A DNA stretch of 64,000 nucleotides from Chelonoidis abingdonii (taxonomy: Eukaryota > Chordata > Testudines > Testudinidae): the NCBI RefSeq assembly GCF_003597395.2, contig NC_133771.1:60723926-60787925 (forward strand). Reading direction: 5' to 3'. The notes beneath the pieces were generated by a model, which saw nothing but the letters and a program-made list of their open reading frames with translations, did no database searches and had not been told where the DNA came from. A program made the translations under genes and the position numbers. Every line of letters begins with the position of its first letter. Within the stretch, counting starts at the first letter, position 1. Positions 59,062 through 64,000 of the stretch are shown in pieces.

Positions 59062-61693
59062 TGAGCACCTGGTAAACCTCTTGCCTAGCTCAGCGCAACC
59101 CTTTGTTCAGTCTAACAGCTTTACCACAGCCAAATTCTCCTCAGCTACAGCGGTGTGAAGAATTGGCCCCCAATCTTTTCTTTCCTGGGTTCAAATAAAT
59201 TAAGCAACAAATGCACAACAGGCATTGACAAATATCACCCTGTATGGTTTTACATTTTTCTAAGAAAGCCTCTTCCCCCTCACTAATTCTTGTCCACAGA
59301 CCTCAGGGAAACCATGTCAGAATCTAGCTGGCAGCAACCATGTTTTCACAGTTAGCATGTTACAGTTACAGTTAGGATGGTTCTGATAATCCCATGTGAA
59401 CAAGGCTGTAGATTCAATACTGTAACTCAACAAGTGATATTTATGCTAAGTAGGGCTTATAGATATCAAAAGTTTTCACTGCAAGTAACAACTTCAGTGC
59501 CACTGGCATGACTGAACTTATTACTAAACCCCTCAGATCACATACAACAACATAACAACATACAGGACAACAACTTAATGCTCAGGGCTTGTCTAAATGG
59601 CCCCACACTTTGGATCACTGTGTGAATTTCACAGGCTTTGTCCTAGGCCAGTGGAATTCAGCCTCAAAGCCTGTCTCCAAAGTGTAGTTGCACTGAACAG
59701 CTTACAGGAAATATGAACACTAGTACATAAAGCCATTGTAGTCTCCCATGAAAAATGAGGTTTTATCCCTTGCTGTACACATTAGGCTCATGTCCAGTTT
59801 GTTTTGCTTCTTCTCTCAGATTATTGTAGTCAGGTGCAAGAGAAAGACACGGCTGACATAATTACTGAGCTCTCTGGGGTGGGCCAGCTTTAAAGCAGTC
59901 ATGTAAAAAGCGCAGAGGAAATGGCATTTGTCTCAGAAGAAACACAGGGAGTGGTTGAATCTTCCCTTTCCATTTTTTCATGTCTAGGAAAATCACTATT
60001 GGGAAAACTGCAGCTGGAAGAGGAAGATGAAGGAAGAAAAGAGCACTTTTTAAAGCAAATGCATTAATCACCTCTAGGGATGGGAATGTGCAGCTCAGAA
60101 GGGGAGAGCAAAGGGAAAAGATTACTTTAATTAGAAATGGATTTATTAAATCATGGCTCAAAGGGAGACACAGTGCCTGGGAAGGAAATGTGCAGCTGTG
60201 ATCAGGCTGGCAATAGACGCTGGGAATTTTTATTTTAATATGTTTTTCTTGGTTCTCAAAAGAGAGACCCCAGTGATGAGGGGACATTAAACAGAAAATG
60301 ATAGATTTTTGGGTCTGTCACTTTAATACTACTATTGGACGACACATTGGGTAGAAAGAAAAGCCTATCTGGAGGTCGAGTGTTATGTGATTCCAAATAC
60401 GGGAGGCCCCTAGACGCTGGCACACAGGGTGATGATAACAATGGGGCAGGACCAGGGCATGAGGATCCTGGCAGAATGTGGAATGCCTCAACTGCTCTGC
60501 AATCTGTGTAGAAGGAGAAGTCCTTCCTTCCTGCCCCTGCATGACACAGCAGCATACAATGGCTAACGCAGGATGTGTGCTGCTGTCCAGGACTTGGACA
60601 ATAGAGTTTTACATTAAACTACTGTAATTAATCTCACAAACCTGCTGAAACATGGACCTTCTCTACATTGGAAATTGCACCACTCAGCAATTGGTTTAAT
60701 TGAACCAGTGCTAGCCATGGTTTACCTAAGCAAAGACAAACAATAGTTAGCACTGTCATGCATCATCAGGCAATCTCTGTTCAGAGAAGAGGTTAACTGT
60801 CATTAGCTGAGCTCTCATTGAGCTTATGTACTATAATGAGACTGGTTTACAAAAGAGAAGTGGTAACAGAAAGCTATATGGTGTGGCTGTCACTAGTATA
60901 GCTGGTTGCAAAATGGAGCTTTTTCCATGGAAAAAATTGACAAAAATGAAAAAAAAATCACTTTTTGTTGAAGAAATGAAAAGGAAAAGCTGTTTGGATT
61001 TCAAACAAAAATTGAAAAATTTGTATAAAAACTGAAAAAAAAAATTCATGCTAGGGTTTATGGTTTTCTGACCAAAAAAGCAGGAAAGTAGACAATTTCC
61101 ATAATTTTCTTTGTTCAGTTCAAAAACCCAATTTTCCACTGAAAAAGAGTTGAGACGGAAAATATTGGCCAGACTTCATCACTGTTTTCCCTAGGAGTAT
61201 CATATCCACTAGATGTCAGCATTTTTCAATACAATGAAAAAAAGAAAACCCAGGAATTTCAGCAGGAGTTTTCCAGGATGGGGATATTTCCACTTGAGCT
61301 GTCTTCTATCACAGATGCTGCCAATAACGCCTTCATTTCTATAAAATTCCTCAGCTCTAGCTTTCCAGAGTTTTTCAAAGCGATTGCAACACATTCTATG
61401 GAATATGCCAGCCAGATATTTTTCCACTACTACATCTAGCCTCAGACTGACCTTCATTTCACCAGATCTTCAAGAACTTTTAAACAATGTCTTAATAGTA
61501 TACAAGAAGGTTTTAACAAAAGCAGTTCATGGTATTACTTTTTCTCTTATCCCAGAGAGAAGGAATTTACATGGGATCTTATTTAGCAGAAGCACACGCA
61601 TACCTTATAAAACTGTTCTAAGATTTTGACGTACTTGGAGTGAATCTTCCTTTTTTCTCAAATCAGCAGTTGAATGACAATGATATACTCTGT
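59062..61693. other. Intergenic sequence with possible MITE pieces
   Basis: Segments at 59585-59700 (GGGCTTGTCTAAATGGC at the left, CTCCAAAGTGTAGTTGC at the right) and near 60655-60745 (CTTCTCTACATTGG) resemble the TGTCTACA-type elements. Around 60890-61190 is an A/T-rich repeat with AAAAATTGA and CATTTTCC-like phrases. No gene is supported. Confidence 0.45.
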
Positions 61694-61860
61694 ATGTAGT
61701 GTTGTTATAGCTGTGTTGGTCCCAGGATATTAGAGAGACAAGTGGGTGAGGTAATATATTTTATTTGACCCACTTCTATTAGTGAGCAAAAGCTTAACTT
61801 GCTCATCAATAGAAATTGGTCCAATAAAAGATATTACCTCACTTACCTTGTCTCTCATGG
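61694..61860 (+). mobile_element. Fold-back repeat with 10-bp target duplication
   Basis: The head GTTGTTATAGCTGTGTTGGT, CCCAGGATAT is followed by GAGACAAGTGGGTGAGGTAA. About 70 bases further on comes the imperfect reverse complement of that segment, ending TTACCTCACTTACCTTGTCT. The decamer TATACTCTGT is found directly before (61684-61693) and after (61861-61870) the element. No coding sequence is present. A duplication this long points to target-primed insertion by LINE machinery rather than DNA transposition. Confidence 0.8.
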
Positions 61861-61870
61861 TATACTCTGT

Positions 61871-63610
61871 GAAACAGATCATTTGAAGGGCTTATTTTGG
61901 GATGATCTTGTACTTGTCAGTGGTTTTATTTGACTTGAAGATGCCCCTAACAAATGCAGAAGAAACATTAGTGGGAAAGTGTGTGGAAAATTGTATTCTT
62001 GCCAATAATTACATTTGGGACCAAATTCTTTGTTGCTGTTAATTGGCATAGCTCCATTGACCTACCTACATAGACTAGTAAAGAATGAGCCCTATGCCTC
62101 TAACTGTCAGTGTACTTTCTTGTGGCTAGACATGTTAATTTTCCCCCACAGTTTATTTCATTTGTTTCTCACTTATGTCTGCCAGCAGCACCCTTTGTAC
62201 TCAAAGCAAAATGTAGAGAGCTTTTACCATCTTGTACTGGACATCACAGAATAGATCAGTTAGGTCCCAGTTCAGCAAGGTAGTTAAGTAGATGACTAAC
62301 TTTAACCTCATTATTTCAATGGGACTATTCACATGCTTTCCTTGGTGATGTAGAGCCTTAAAGTATTTTTGCATCTAGACTCCCTTCCACATATGCATGT
62401 AACTATCTGTGACTCTAATAGAAATAATAGTCTGGGGAATTTTCTGTAAGTATATGCATAAAATTTCCAGCTATCTAGGCTCCATGGCAACACAAATTCA
62501 TATCCCACCAAAGACAACTCAGCTCTTCTTACTTCTGAGCTACATAAGCCGAGTACAACTGTTCAGTGTAGAACATATAGGTAGTTTTGTAAGGTCCAGT
62601 CCAGACATCATGGTCAGGCAAGTTCCCTATAGTCAATCAAGATTCAATCTATTCACAGAAAACATGGTGTTAGTAGACTACAAAGATTGTTGGTAAATTT
62701 TTAGGAGATGGCATCCCTTTTCGTAGCTTCAATTTGAGACATGAATTTTGCTTTTGAATTGCAGGTGCACATCTGAGTATTGTACCGTTAGATGCCTGAT
62801 TGCAGCTTTAAACCAGGAAATCAGAGATACAGAAACTCATAGCTGAGATTTCAATTTATTTTTCAAAAGTGGAAATGCAGGCACAAATTATGTGGGTGAA
62901 AATTTGGCCTACAAAAAGAATGTTTGGACTTCAACCTGCCTGAAATCACCTTACAGGGAAGGCCAGTACAAATCTATAACCATGTAAAGATATACCTTTA
63001 GTCTGCAGAGAGAATACATTTCAGGTCCTTGGATTTGTCAGACATTCTGTCATTCTTCATATTATTGAAGTATCTGGAAGGTGGGTGTACAAAGGATGGG
63101 GGCACGGATTATGTGAGCCCAAGGCATGCAGATAACCACAGAAGCCCAAGAAATTACTATTACTGAAGCCCCAGCAAGCTACTGTGACTATTCTATGCAC
63201 ATTAAACAGCTTCCCTATTGCCAAGAGATTTGGTTGGCACAAAGGAGTGGTGTAAAGAGGCAGATCATACACTTTGAGCCAGTTAGTAGACGGAGCTTCT
63301 CTGTGCAGATGGCAACTCATTGACAATAACATTTTTAGAAATGAAATGCAAGGATCCTTAGTCACACAGTTCACTAACATGGAGCTTAAAGAAGGCAGCA
63401 GCAATGGCTTGGAAGAAAGAACTAGCTAAACAGTTGTTGCAACTTGTGAGCGCTAAATTTAGACATATTTGTCTTTCGTTTCTGAGTCTTGATTTGCACA
63501 TAGGGTCTGTTTCACAGGTGTGCTGTGTTCCAGATGGCAGAGAGCAAAATAAATTAGATAAAACTGCCTATCGAGGTTTAACACACCACGTTCACTGGCA
63601 GATATGATAT
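61871..63610. other. Intergenic sequence
   Basis: No gene or assigned repeat. A run near 62025-62075 (GTTAATTGGCATAGCTCCAT) resembles the palindromic repeat core. Confidence 0.45.
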
Positions 63611-64000
63611 GAGACCTTTGGTCTTCTCCGGTTATTATAAGTTAGAACATGTTTTTATTTAAACAGGAGGTATATCCACTTGGAATCTGCCATAATTTAA
63701 TTTGTTCTAACCTACCGCTTGTCTGTTACAGCTATCCCCCTATTCCATTTTGTTTCTTACAGCTGTCCCCATACTCCCTTTTGTTTTTGTTCTCCTGTGG
63801 CCTCCCCGTCCTGGCTGTTAAGTTGTTTTACCAGGGCCACTGCCCTTCTCAAAGGGAGGGCCCCTTAAAGTTGTTTACCAAGAGCCATTGCCCTTCTCAA
63901 AGGGAGGGCCCCTTAAAGTTGTTTACCAAGAGCCATTGCCCTTCTCAAAGGGATGGCCACTTGTGCTAAGTGGGACCACTGCCCTGTTCAAAGGGTTAGT
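63604..64000 (+). mobile_element. Possible start of an LTR or other repeat, cut by the window edge
   Basis: A segment starting near TGATATGAGACC carries pyrimidine-rich phrases (CAGCTATCCCCCTATTCC, CAGCTGTCCCCATACTCC) and then a 48-bp tandem repeat. Tandem repeats in a U3-like region would suit an LTR, but the other end is outside the window and no TATA or polyadenylation pattern confirms it. Confidence 0.3.
63821..64000 (+). repeat. 48-bp tandem repeat, three clear copies plus a diverged fourth
   Basis: Units begin AGTTGTTTTACC/AGTTGTTTACC at 63821, 63869 and 63917. The second and third units are nearly identical, differing only in the last dozen bases. A diverged copy (GACCACTGCCCTGTTCAAAG) follows from about 63965. 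The unit is a multiple of three, so one frame reads a 16-residue repeat (KLFTKSHCPSQREGPL). Confidence 0.92.

Noticed and set aside
59862..60287. 141-codon minus-strand ORF
   Set aside because: It has no recognisable domain, no splice context and no repeat identity. I do not call it a gene.
1..64000. Prokaryotic-type systems, CRISPR arrays, phage or operons
   Set aside because: There are no regularly spaced direct repeats, no dense coding, and clear spliced vertebrate exons with LINE/SINE/hAT content throughout.

Overview
The window is vertebrate nuclear DNA, AT-rich with long introns and dense with old interspersed repeats. I infer a turtle, most likely cryptodiran. The main reasons are many CR1 LINE fragments in both orientations, a tRNA-headed SINE with a CR1-like tail (about 22885-23089) that resembles the tortoise Pol III SINE family, and hAT MITEs and fold-back elements of kinds I associate with chelonian genomes. 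The species call rests on recognition of repeat families, not on a search.

The only host gene I can support is CD109 on the + strand. CD109 is a GPI-anchored member of the alpha-2-macroglobulin/complement family. The window opens inside one of its introns and carries its last six coding exons: 5993-6148, 6236-6301, 12055-12197, 17629-17785, 18205-18307 and 21844-22049. All have AG/GT boundaries, the phases join (0, 0, 2, 0, 1) without a stop, and the last exon ends in TAA. Together they encode the end of the thioester domain, the rest of the CUB region, a basic RRRR-S processing site, the C-terminal macroglobulin/receptor-binding-like domain and a hydrophobic GPI-attachment tail. The signal peptide, bait region and thioester motif lie upstream, outside the window.

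Intron layout: 821-3855 is a decayed CR1 that has its 5' promoter region, ORF1, endonuclease and 3' tail but lacks the reverse transcriptase. 8062-8389 is a hAT MITE with a perfect 8-bp target duplication. 15747-15865 is a short hAT MITE, also with a perfect duplication. 19090-20310 is an antisense CR1 with a recognisable reverse-transcriptase FADD motif.

From 22050 to the end I find the likely CD109 3' UTR and then a gene-poor region. It holds CR1 fragments (29143-29490, 31690-32340, 34912-35860, 40560-41160, 46370-46620), two RTE-like LINE remnants (42784-43230 and 48640-49130), four hAT elements (37054-37424, 55712-56082, 57004-57478, 58938-59061), a Tc1/mariner-like element (40279-40486), several palindromic elements, a retroposed hairpin with a 10-bp duplication (61694-61860), a possible solo LTR and a 48-bp tandem repeat at the right edge. 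No other host exon, functional tRNA, rRNA, CRISPR array or prokaryotic system is visible. All other ORFs are short, and those I inspected fall inside repeats or lack family signatures.

I did not find a new biological system. The best material is transposon biology: three members of one hAT TIR family with 8-bp duplications but different interiors, a fold-back element with a retroposition-like duplication, and the CR1 with both ends but no reverse transcriptase.
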